DNA from: Pratylenchus scribneri
Lineage: Eukaryota; Nematoda; Chromadorea; Rhabditida; Pratylenchidae
Assembly: GCA_030063045.1 (NCBI GenBank)
Contig: JAQSEB010000186.1
Coordinates: 525,776-589,775 of the forward strand
Reading direction: 5' to 3'
Length of the DNA stretch: 64,000 nucleotides
This document shows positions 38,745 through 47,969 of the stretch, in pieces (the first letter of the stretch is position 1; the number at the start of each line of letters is the position of its first letter). Under the pieces are notes generated by a model that was not told the origin of the DNA, did no database searches, and saw only the letters and a list, made by a program, of their open reading frames with translations. Position numbers and translations under genes: made by a program.

Positions 38745-39463
38745 GTGTATATTTTAAAAAATATATAATTTAAAATTTTTAATATTATTAACAAATAAAT
38801 TAAAATAAAACTACTTTGAAAAATATAAATAAAATAATAAAAGTAAATAAATATATTTAATATAATTGTTTTCTAATTGTTTAAGAAAAATATTTACCTT
38901 GGTATATATCAATTATGTTTAAAAAGAAATTTGAAATAATTGAAATTTTATACTCAAATAAATAAAATTTTATAGATAAAAAATTTATCAATTAAAGATT
39001 TTTAAATAATTAAGATTTAAAATAAAATTTATAATTGAAAAACAATTAAAATAATTTGATAAAATATTTAAAGATAAATTAATGGTTCAAATTGAACTTA
39101 AAGAAAGTGAATCGTTCCTATTAATGGAATCTAAAAAAATTTCGCTATAATAGAGAGATGGAAATTTGAAATTTATATAATGCTCTATTGCTTTCATTTA
39201 ATGATAGTTTTGAAAATGATCAAATATTGAAATGAAAATAATTAAATTAGCGCAAAAATATGAAAGGAAAAATCTTTGAAATTTCGCCTTATAGTGAAAA
39301 ATTACTTAAATAAAAATATGGAATAAAAATCAATTAAATAAAATTCGCATTTTCCTAAATATATGTGATATATGTTCAGGATTATTCTTCTTAATATTAT
39401 AATCCAATATCAAACAGAAAAATACGGTCTCAAACAGAACTACAAAATATATGAAATATCATT

Positions 39464-39565
39464 ATGATGGCTCGCCTATTCCTTGAAAAAGAAGAACTCC
39501 GTCATCGTATCATCGATATAGAAAAAGTAGTAATTCCAAATGTTAAATTAAAATATAAGAAATGA
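39464..39565 (+). other. Coding-like island: 33-codon ATG-to-TGA frame
   Basis: The frame opens with two ATG codons and encodes an amphipathic, charged sequence (ARLFLEKEELRHRIIDIEKV). Chance is possible at this length. It is recorded because the composition departs from the neighbourhood. Confidence 0.2.
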
Positions 39566-39689
39566 TTTAATTAATTCGAAAAAAATTAAATAAATTAGAA
39601 ATAAAAATTAAATTGATTAATTATCTAGAATGGACAAAATTAAATTTATCTAAATTATCTCAATTTTTATTTTTGAAATGATAAAATTC

Positions 39690-40030
39690 GAAATGAAAAA
39701 AAAGAAAAATTATTACCAATTTTCATATAAGAAATAAATATAAAAAATTTAAAAAGAATTTCCTTTGCATGGGAAATTTTCCAAAATTTGCTTTAAGATA
39801 AAATATTATTTTAATGAACTTCTATTTGTCCAAAACAAATACACAAAGTATACAAAAATGATGTTTTTATGTAATTTCAACAATTTATTTAAAATAAAAA
39901 TATATTTATAATAATATATTCCATTCTTCAATTAATTTCAAAATAAACAAAATTAATTCGATTTAACTATTATATTTTTATTTTATTAAATTTTGTCTTT
40001 ATAGGAATGGTAATATTCTCATAAGTAAAA
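39690..40030. repeat. Dispersed repeat, left piece of the interrupted copy
   Basis: It aligns with about 9120-9466 of the intact copy (shared AAATACACAAAGTATACAAA-like stretch, TTCCATTCTTCAATTAATT). It stops at GTAAAA, exactly where the intact copy continues TTATTTCC and where the Helitron array begins with CTAG. Confidence 0.8.
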
Positions 40031-41062
40031 CTAGCCCCTGCGGGGCTCTCTTCCCTCATATAGCTGTTGGGCTTATTCATTTTTAGAATCCCTGCGGGAT
40101 TTCACTGTCTCTAGTCCGATTTTTTGGCATTTATAACTTAATCCAGCTTTATCCCTTTTAATCCGCCTTAATCCCCTTTATCCGGCTTAATCCCAGTCTT
40201 CCTCCGGCCTTCGGCCGGGCCCACGAACCTTCGGCTCGTTTGCCTTGGGCCTTCGGCCCATTTCACCACTTAATCCCATCATTTTGACCCTTAATCCCCC
40301 TTAATCCGCCTTAATCCCCTTTATCCGGCTTAATCCCACACACTCCCAATCCTGCTATTTCCATCTTCGCCCCTTCGGGGCTCAAGGGGTGGCCTTCGGC
40401 CCCTTTCCCACCTTAATCCCATCATTTTTACCCTTATTCCCCCTTAATCCTCCTTAATCCCCCTTTATCCGGCTATATCCAGCCCAGCTACTGGGCCTCC
40501 GGCCCGGCCCACGTGCCTTCGGCACGCTTACCCTTCACTTCTGATCCATTTCCCACCTTAATCCCATCATTTTGATCCTTAATCCCTCTTAATCCCCCTT
40601 TATCCGGCTTAATCCCGCGCACCTTTAGGTTTCGTTCAAAACGGATATGAAATTCGTGATCACCGACCCAGATTACCCCATAAATGACTATTTTTGTGAA
40701 CATTTTGAAAAATTCCGCTCCGCGGTTTGGCCACGGTAACTCGCGCACCGCTCGGTCAACCCCGAAATTTTTTTCGATATTCGGCTTCGCCGACCTCGAT
40801 TACCCATTCCCTGAACTTTTGAAGACAAAATTCGAGAAAAAATTTTTTGGAAACAGAAGGGTCCCCCCTATGGGTACCAAAAAAACCGTTTTCCGCGCGG
40901 AGCTCCGCGCGGAGTGAAAATTTTGGAAAAGTTGAAGTTTTCTACAAACCGCGACCGGGTATGTGCACCTTTTTTAAAACATTTGCAGCCTACGGAGTAT
41001 CGGGAAAGCTCAAACTTGATGGAATTTGATATTGGGGTCTTGTTATATTCTAGTAATAATAA
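40031..41062 (-). mobile_element. Helitron B unit A (non-coding)
   Basis: The terminal hairpin AGCCCC-TGC-GGGGCT is at 40033-40047 and the subterminal hairpin AATCCC-TGC-GGGATT is at 40087-40101. A TTAATCC-type array follows at 40138-40616. Next come a module containing GATTACCCCATAA and CCGCTCCGCGGTTTGG, and the 20-bp palindrome CCGCGCGGAGCTCCGCGCGG at 40893-40912. On the minus strand the 5' end reads TTATTATTACTAGAATATAA. It encodes no protein. Apparent short ORFs come from the repeats. Confidence 0.8.
40138..40616. repeat. TTAATCC telomere-like array, unit A
   Basis: The array is an irregular succession of TTAATCCGGC, TTAATCCCCC, TTTATCCGGC and relatives. They are interspersed with small hairpins such as GCCCCTTCGGGGC, GGCCTTCGGCC and GTGCCTTCGGCAC. 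The minus strand is the G-rich strand (GGATTAAG-type), which is the element's sense strand. Confidence 0.85.
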
Positions 41063-42422
41063 CTAGCCCCTGCGGGGCTCTCTTGCCTTGAGATATGTGG
41101 ATCTGTGCTTGGGACACTTCGTTTTTGGAATCCCTGCGGGATTTCACTGAGTCTAGGTGATATTGGAGGAAATCATAGCTTAATCCGGCTTAATCCCCCT
41201 TTATCCCTCTATATCTGGCTTAATCCCACGCATTGCCAAGCCTGCTATTTCCATCTTCGCCCCTTCGGGGCTCAGGGGGTGGCCTTCGGCCCCTTTACCC
41301 GCCTTAATCCCATCATTTTTACCCTTAATCCCCCTTAATCCGCGTTAATCCCCTTTATCCGGCTTAATCCCATGCACTCCCAGGCCTCCTGTTTCCATCT
41401 TCGCCCCTTCGGGGCTCAGGGGGTGGCCTTCGGCCCCATTTCCCACCTTAATCCCATCATTTTGACCCTTAATCCGGCTTAATCTCTCTTAATCCCCCTT
41501 TATCCGGCTTAATCCCTTGCATCTTCCGGCCTACGGCCGGGCCCACGTGCCTTCGGCACGCTTCCTTTTCACTTCCGACTCATTTCCCGCCTTTATCCCA
41601 TCAATTTGACCCTTAATCCCACTTAATCCCCCTTTATCCGGCTTAATCCCATGCACTCCCAGGCCTCCTGTTTCCATCTTCGCCCCTCATATGCATTTCG
41701 TATCAAGTTTAAATAATATCTCCTTCTCCATGTAGTTTCATGTTAAAATGATATGATATTCATGATCAGCAGGTCCGAATTAGCAATATACGACTATTTT
41801 TGTGTTGCATTTTGACCAAACCGTTTTTTGCCAAACTGCGGTTTTATCTCGCGCATTTTACGGTTTCGTGCATAATTAACATCATATTCGTGTTCCCCGA
41901 CCACGATTACCCCATATACGACTATTTTTGTGAACATTTTGAAAAAATCCGCTCCGCGGTTTGGCAACGGTAACTCGCGCACCGCTGGGTCAATCTCGAA
42001 AAAAGTTCGATATTCGGGATCCTCGAACTCGATTACCCCATAATTGACTATTTTTAAGTCAAAATTGAAGAAAAATTATTTTTCCGCTCCGCGGTTTGCA
42101 CCGCGGTAACTCGCGCACCGCTTCGCGGATCTCGAAAAAAGTTTCATATTCGGCTTCGCCGACCTCGACTACCCATTCCTCTGAACTTATCTCGAAAAAA
42201 ATTTTTTGAAAAGAGAAGGGTCCCCCCTATGGGTACCAAAAAAACCGTTTTCCGCGCGGAGCTCCGCGCGGAATGAAAATTTTGAAAAAAACGGATTTTT
42301 CTACAAATCTACACAAGGTCAAGATATGGTTTGCACTAAACCGCTTGTCGATAGGACCATTTACCGCGGAGTTATTGAAAAGAGAAGCCGCGTCTACCCA
42401 CCTTATTTTCTAGTAATAATAA
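41063..42422 (-). mobile_element. Helitron B unit B (non-coding)
   Basis: It has the same organisation as unit A. The terminal hairpin is at 41065-41079, the TTAATCC array at 41181-41650 and the 20-bp palindrome at 42252-42271. Its internal module of about 126 bp (TACGACTATTTTTGTG and the CCGCGG-rich segment) is present roughly three times between 41760 and 42160. The 5' end on the minus strand is CTAGAAAATAAGGTGGGTAG, as in units D and E. Confidence 0.8.
41181..41650. repeat. TTAATCC telomere-like array, unit B
   Basis: The vocabulary is the same as in unit A, with TTAATCC and TTTATCC blocks separated by CGCCCCTTCGGGGC and GTGGCCTTCGGCCCC hairpin segments. Confidence 0.85.
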
Positions 42423-43321
42423 CTAGCCCCTGCGGGGCTCTCTTGCCTTGAGATCACTTGGGCTTATTCATTTTTAGAATCCCTGCGGGATTTCACTGTC
42501 TCTAGGTGATTTTGGGGTCATTTTATAGCTTAATCCGGCTTAATCCCCCTTAATCCGGCTTAATCCCCCTTTATCCGGCTTAATCCTACACACTCCCAAG
42601 CCTGCTATTTCCATTTTCGCCCCTTCGGGGCTCAAGGGGTGGCCTTCGGCCCCTTTCCCACCATAATCCCATCATTTTGACCCTTAATCCGGCTTAATCC
42701 CACTTAATCCCCCTTTATCCGGCTATACCCAGCCCAGACACCGGGCCTCCGGCCCGGCCCACGTGCCTTCGGCACGCTTCCCCTTCACTTCCGGCCCCTT
42801 TCCCACCTTTATCCCATCATTTTGACCCTTAATCCGGCTTAATCCCTCTTTATCCGGCTTAATCCCGCGCACCTTTAGGTTTCGTTCAAAACGAATGTGA
42901 TATTCGGATTCTCCGATCTCGATTACCCCATATTACACTATTTTTATGTCGAAATTTAAGAAAAAATTATTTTCCGCTCCGCGGTTTGAACCGCGGTAAC
43001 TCGCGCACCGCTTGGCCAACCCCGAAATTTTTTTCGATATTCGGCTTCGCCGACCTCGATTACCCATTCCTGAATCGATTTCAAGAAAAAATAAGACAAA
43101 AAATTTTTGAAAAGTGCTTGGTCCCCCCTATGGGTGTCAAAAAAACCGTTTTCCGCGCGGAGCTCCGCGCGGAGTAAAGTTGGAAATTTCGTTTAAGTTT
43201 TCTCATAATCTACGGCCGAAGCGGCGTCGAACGGTACCAAATTTGCAGCCTACGGAGTATTTTGAAGGCAGTTATGAGTTAGAGAAGAAATCCCGTCCTT
43301 GTTATATTCTTATAATAATAA
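42423..43321 (-). mobile_element. Helitron B unit C (non-coding)
   Basis: The terminal hairpin is at 42425-42439, the TTAATCC array at 42531-42866 and the palindrome at 43153-43172. Its 5' end is of the unit A type (AAGAATATAACAAGG on the minus strand) but has lost the CTAG that follows TTATTATTA in the other units. Confidence 0.8.
42531..42866. repeat. TTAATCC telomere-like array, unit C
   Basis: This is a shorter version of the array. It includes GGGCCTCCGGCCC and GTGCCTTCGGCAC hairpins between the TTAATCC blocks. Confidence 0.85.
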
Positions 43322-43814
43322 CTAGCGCCTGCGGCGCTCTTATACCCGTGTCTGGATTCTTAGACTTTTTGATAAGAATCCCTGCGGGATTACACTGTTT
43401 CTAGACTTCTGTTACATTCAACAAATGCATTTGAAACATGCATTTCCACAATTCAAAATAAATGCAAAAATAATTTATTTAATTTTTTTTATTTATTTAC
43501 ATTACATTAAATATAATTAAAATACATTAAAAAATGATAATTTATAAAAAGAATAACGAATAGGACAAAGGACGTTCAAACTTATTCGCTAAACGACTAA
43601 GAATGAATAAAGACGAAGACTATTTAAAAGAGTGAAAATAAACGAATGAAAATAGAACGAATAGGACAAAAACATTCAAGAGGGAAAAAGACAAAAACAG
43701 AAAATGCAATAATGAAAATATAATAAAATAATTGAAAAAATAATATGGAAAAATAAAAAGAATATTGAAATAAATTATGTAATTAATATACAATAAAAAT
43801 TGATGAAAAATCCT

Positions 43815-45923
43815 TCATTGCTCAATCCATTCCAATGCATTGTAATGATTTATCCCGTTGTGCAATAATACAATTGGATTTCGCTCCCATTGCCAAACTT
43901 CTTCAAACCGATCCTTGTTGATTTGATGGTGCTTAAGTAAGAAATGTTTTCGAATAATTGACTAAGAAATTCTCACCCTGCTTTCAAAGTTGGGTAAACA
44001 AACGAAAACCATATCAACAGCGAAGTAATGTCCAAGTCGTTTCTGTTGATATTGTTGTGCCGCTTCTGATTGTGGTGTGATGATTGCAATTTCACGTTGA
44101 AGATGCTGCGCTAATGCCAATGCTTCTGGTATGCCCACATAGGTTTTTGTTTTGGCCGTAAAATTCCTTGCGTAGTTGGTGATGCTGCCTTGATATTTGT
44201 TCATGTATTCGGCTTCGCCACCAGGAAGTGTTCCCATTATTTGATCCCTCATTCGTTCTCGAAGTTCCTGTGTTCCATGTGTGTCAATGTGTTCCAATGT
44301 TGCCGCTGCTTGTTTACGAAGATTGGCATGCGATATATTGTTGGTGAAACGGGCCACGCTACTACAAAAGCAATATTTTTATGATTTTAATTATAATTAT
44401 AATATTTTACTGGAAGAAGCAATTTCCATCTGGGGACGACTCAAGCAATCGAGTTGTTCCTTGGAGAGCTGACAATCTGCCGTAATATTGTTGTCCGCCG
44501 GCGGTTCCGCCATATTCTGATTCCGAAATTCTTCTAGTAGCAGATCTCCGGGTTGATCTTCTTGTTGTTGATGGTGGTGGTACAATTGGAGTAGTTGTGG
44601 TTGATCTTCTTGAAGTGGATGGTGTTTGGTTTTCGAATGATTGCCGGGGAGTCCTTTGTATTGGTAATTCTTCTGATGGGTCCCTGTATTCGAAGCGTGG
44701 AGAGCCGGCTCTTTCTCGTTCCATATCTTCTTCGGCCATTTTCATTGCTTCATCAATTTCATCTTGGTCAATGATTGCTTGATGGACTATATTTTGAATG
44801 GATATTGCGCCAGGACGGGTCAGAACACTAAGGTAATATGGATTATTCATAGTCAATTCCATTTTTTACCGAAGGGTATCCGGATCCCTAACTCGAGAAA
44901 AGGCCACATAGAGTTGTCCATGACTGAAGCATTGTCCTTTGTCCAAAGCAATGCCGACGCGATCCAGAGTTTGTCCTTGTGCCTTGTTGATGGTCATCAC
45001 GAATCCAGGCCGAAGTGGGAATTGCATCCGAGTCCATCTCATTGCAGATTGGTTTTGTTCCATATCGCCTTCGCCATCGCTGAAGAGGCAGCGGTAAAGT
45101 TCAAAGTCTTTGCCGGCATTTGGTCCGCTCAGGTGTGTGCATATGATGAGGTAGGCACTCTTGATTGATTTGATTTGGACTCGTGTTCCGTTGCATAGGC
45201 CGTCTTGCACACTGAGGTTCCTGTTGATCATCATGATTGCACCTTCTTTGATGACCAATTTATGAGGTGGAAATCCGGAGGGTGTTTGTCGATTCAAGTT
45301 TTCTTCATATTTATCCGAGGCATAGACTGATAATGAGTCAAGTGGATTGCTTCGATCCGGTTGGTCAGTTGAGAGCATTGTGCATCCTCTTCCGGGCATT
45401 TTTTCCTTAAAATTAAAAATAATTGATTTCAAATTTCATTCCAGAAACAATTACCAATAGTTGTTCATGGATCCGGAATGTTTCTTTGTTCGTTGGACAA
45501 AGTATTGCACTGCCTTTGAGCTTGTCAATATGTTTAAATGGGTCTTGCAATGCGGAAGGCGGGAAGACAAAATCAATGAAGTTCTGTTCATTTTCCATTT
45601 GCAATGATTTTGGCAACTCTATTCTGTTATTCTCGTCTGTTGTAACGCCTGTTGCCAATTTTTTCATGTATCGAGCAAATTTTTTGGTCTTGTTGTTTGC
45701 ATTTGCAAGGCGTTTATTGATGGTTAGCCGTGTAGTTTTGAATGATCTAAGAAAAGAAATTTAATCGTAATATTAATATATATAATATTAAATTTACTTA
45801 TAATGAATGCTTGATTTCACTGAGCGGGCGAATTGATGGTTTTCATCCTTGCCTGGCATAACGGGCATCAATTGTTTCCAGTCGCCACCAATAATTATTG
45901 CTTTTCCACCGAAAGGAAGGTTT
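43815..45923 (-). pseudogene. Helitron B helicase-OTU protease, 5'-truncated
   Basis: The frame begins inside the helicase (PFGGKAIIIGGDWKQLMPV), joined directly to the element's leader at about 45921-45924. The Rep domain and Walker motifs are missing. Clear introns lie at 45747-45797, 45406-45454, 44362-44410 and 43932-43976 (45-51 nt, GT..AG). Helicase motifs TINKAQGQT and VAFSRVRDP follow. A TAA (44868-44866) interrupts the frame, which continues at once with ATG. Then comes a Ser/Thr/Arg-rich linker and an OTU cysteine protease with DGNCFFHSVA (split by an intron), ISHANLR and the catalytic histidine region HNGINHYNALEW in the last exon, ending TGA at 43817-43815. OTU-bearing Helitrons are known in animals. 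This copy cannot encode a full transposase. Confidence 0.88.
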
Positions 45924-45924
45924 T

Positions 45925-46176
45925 CGTGATCCCCTACCTAGATTACCCCATAAACGACTATTTTTGTGAAAATTTTGAAAAATCCGCTCCGCGGTTTGCA
46001 CCGCGGTAACTCGCGCACCGCTTCGCGGATGTCGAAATAAACTTGATATTCGTAATCCCCGACCGAGATTACCCCATATACGACTATTTTTGTAAAAATT
46101 TTGAAAAATCCGCTCCGCGGTTTACACCGCGGTAACTCGCGCACCGCTTCGCGGATCTCGAAAAAAGTTTCATATT
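45925..46176. repeat. 126-bp module duplicated in the unit D leader
   Basis: Copies at 45925-46050 and 46051-46176 share GATTACCCCATA-ACGACTATTTTTGT, the CCGCTCCGCGGTTT-CACCGCGG hairpin and CGCGCACCGCTTCGCGGAT. The same module occurs in variable copy number in the other units (about three in B), so it expands and contracts independently. Confidence 0.8.
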
Positions 46177-46448
46177 CGGCTTCGCCGACCTCGACTACCC
46201 ATTTCCAAGTGTTTATCTCGAAAAAAATTTTTTGAAAAGAGAAGGGTCCCCCCTATGGGTGTCAAAAAAACCGTTTTCCGCGCGGAGCTCCGCGCGGAAT
46301 GAAAATTTTGGAAAAGTCAGATTTTTGGCGTAATCTACACCAGGTCAAGATATGGTTTGCACCAAACCGCTTGTCGATACGACCATTTTGAATCGAGATA
46401 TTTGAATCTAAAGCCGCGTTTACCCACCTTATTTTCTAGTAATAATAA

Positions 46449-47332
46449 CTAGCCCCTGCGGGGCTCTTTTCCCTTGAGATATATGGATCTGTGCTTGGGA
46501 CAATTCGTTTTTGGAATCCCTGCGGGATTTCACTGAGTCTAGGTGATTTTGGTGGAAATCAGAGCTTAATCCGGCTTAATCCCCCTTTATCCCTCTATAT
46601 CTGGCTTAATCCCACGCACTGCCAAGCCTGCTATTTCCATCTTCGCCCCTTCGGGGCTCAGGGGGTGGCCTTCGGCCCCTTTCCCCACCTTAATCCCATC
46701 ATTTTTACCCTTAATCCCCCTTAATCCGCCTTTATCCCCCGGCTATATCCCGCGCACCTACCGGGCCTCCGGCCCAGCCCACGTGCCTTCGGCACGCTTC
46801 CCCTTTACTTCCGACTCATTTCCTGCCTTTATTCCATCATTTTGACCCTTAATCCCTCTTAATCCCCCTTTATCCGGCTTAATCTCGCGCACCTTTAGGT
46901 TTCGTTCAAAACGGATATGATATTCGTAATCCCCGACCTCGATTACCCCATAAACGACTATTTTTAAGTCAAAATTTGGAAAAAATTATTTTTCCGCTCC
47001 GCGGTTTACACCGCGGTAACTCGCGCACCGCTTCGCGGATCTCGAAAAAATTTTCATATTCGGGATCCCCGACCTCGACTACCCATTCCCCAGTGTTTAT
47101 CTCGAAAAAAATTTTTTGAAAAGAGAAGGGTCCCCCCTTTGGGTGTCAAAAAAACCGTTTTCCGCGCGGAGCTCCGCGCGGAGTGAGTTTGGAAACTTCT
47201 CTATAGTTTTCGCCAAATCTACACAAGGTCAAGATATGGTTTGCACCAAACCGCTTGTCGATACGACCATTTTGAAAAGAGTTATTGAAAAGAGAAGCCG
47301 CGTCTACCCACCTTATTTTCTAGTAATAATAA
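46449..47332 (-). mobile_element. Helitron B unit E (5'-most, non-coding)
   Basis: The terminal hairpin is at 46451-46465, the TTAATCC array at 46566-46886 and the palindrome at 47162-47181. On the minus strand the element's extreme 5' end reads TTATTATTACTAGAAAATAA and abuts flanking GGAAATAA of the dispersed repeat. Confidence 0.8.
46566..46886. repeat. TTAATCC telomere-like array, unit E
   Basis: TTAATCC/TTTATCC blocks with hairpin inserts as in units A-C, in the same strand orientation. Confidence 0.85.
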
Positions 47333-47969
47333 TTATTTCCGTAATTTATTAATACAAAATTAATTCCTATTTTTCTATTCACGTTCCTGAAATCAATTAA
47401 AATACTTTAACATATCATGTTTAAATATGTTAGATTAATAATTTTACCAAATTAAATATAATATTCTATAATAATTCAGAAAAATATTAAAGAATAATCA
47501 TTAAAAATTAAAAAAAAATATTTGTTATAGTATTAAAAAGAGATATTAAAATTAAAGAGGAAAAATTATAAAATAAATGGTATAAAATATTAAATTCATT
47601 CTTTTAAAATCTTTAAAAAGTTAAATTTACACATACAATATAAATAAAAATTACATTGAATAAATAAAATATAATAATTTTATTACACTTCACTAATTGT
47701 AAAACATACTTGATTGCCAAAAATTTATTTTTTGGAATAATTTTATTAAATTTAAATTTATCAACCGGAAAAGTTCAAAAAATGATTGAAACATTAAAAT
47801 TCACATCGCTGATTCCATAGGATCGCAAGTTGAAGTTGATAATTTATTTAATTATAAATTTTATATACTGTAAAAAGAACTAAAAATGTAATATTGAACA
47901 TTACAATAGATAAAAAAATAAATAAAAAAGAAAAGTTTTTATAAATCAAAAATGTTATATAATACAAAT
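47333..47969. repeat. Dispersed repeat, right piece of the interrupted copy
   Basis: It aligns with 9467-10106 of the intact copy (TTCACGTTCCTGAAATCAAT, AACATACTTGATTGCC, TAATATTGAACATTACAA). It resumes exactly where the left piece stops. Confidence 0.8.

Larger units (their letters stand above)
26480..39689. other. AT-rich gene-poor tract with coding-like islands
   Basis: Thirteen kilobases of almost pure A/T. It holds isolated richer patches near 28077-28217, 32390-32490, 33204-33341, 33720-33790, 37040-37180, 38617-38744, 39064-39170 and 39464-39565. The stronger ones are listed separately. I see no RNA genes, tandem arrays or mobile-element coding regions. Confidence 0.65.
43322..46448 (-). 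mobile_element. Helitron B unit D (internally deleted, coding)
   Basis: The 3' end (left) has a variant terminal hairpin AGCGCC-TGC-GGCGCT at 43324-43338 and the usual subterminal AATCCC-TGC-GGGATT at 43377-43391. Next comes an A/T-rich 3' untranslated region (43405-43814) holding a twice-repeated GAACGAATAGGACAAA-like motif, and then the helicase-OTU gene half. From about 45924 to 46448 it is the standard family leader, with a duplicated 126-bp module and the palindrome at 46278-46297. The TTAATCC array is absent. It links the non-coding units to a protein-coding Helitron. Confidence 0.8.
40031..47332 (-). mobile_element. Helitron B tandem array (five head-to-tail units)
   Basis: Five units lie in the same orientation, with 5' ends on the right and 3' ends on the left: A 40031-41062, B 41063-42422, C 42423-43321, D 43322-46448 and E 46449-47332. 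On the minus strand each unit starts TTATTATTA (then usually CTAG) and ends in a hairpin plus CTAG, so unit follows unit directly. Comparison with the empty site shows that flanking A and T bracket the whole array, with no target duplication. The whole array can therefore have arrived in one insertion, or have grown in place by rolling-circle over-replication. It is strikingly G+C-rich against its A/T surroundings. Confidence 0.85.

Noticed and set aside
44190..45764. Plus-strand ORFs of 61-134 codons over the helicase-OTU fragment
   Set aside because: They are antisense to a gene with recognised motifs and consistent introns on the minus strand.
40138..46886. CRISPR array, because of regularly recurring short repeats
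   Set aside because: The blocks are irregular in length, have no unique spacers, no cas genes and lie in a eukaryotic context. They are simple tandem repeats within Helitron units.
40031..47332. Bacterial contamination, because of the high G+C content
   Set aside because: The array is joined on both sides to A/T-rich repeat sequence with an empty site elsewhere in the window, and its gene has spliceosomal introns.
40488..47352. ORFs of 60-96 codons in the non-coding Helitron units (for example those beginning MRELP or MLGT)
   Set aside because: They run through hairpins, the 126-bp module and TTAATCC blocks, recur with the units and show no protein-like constraint.
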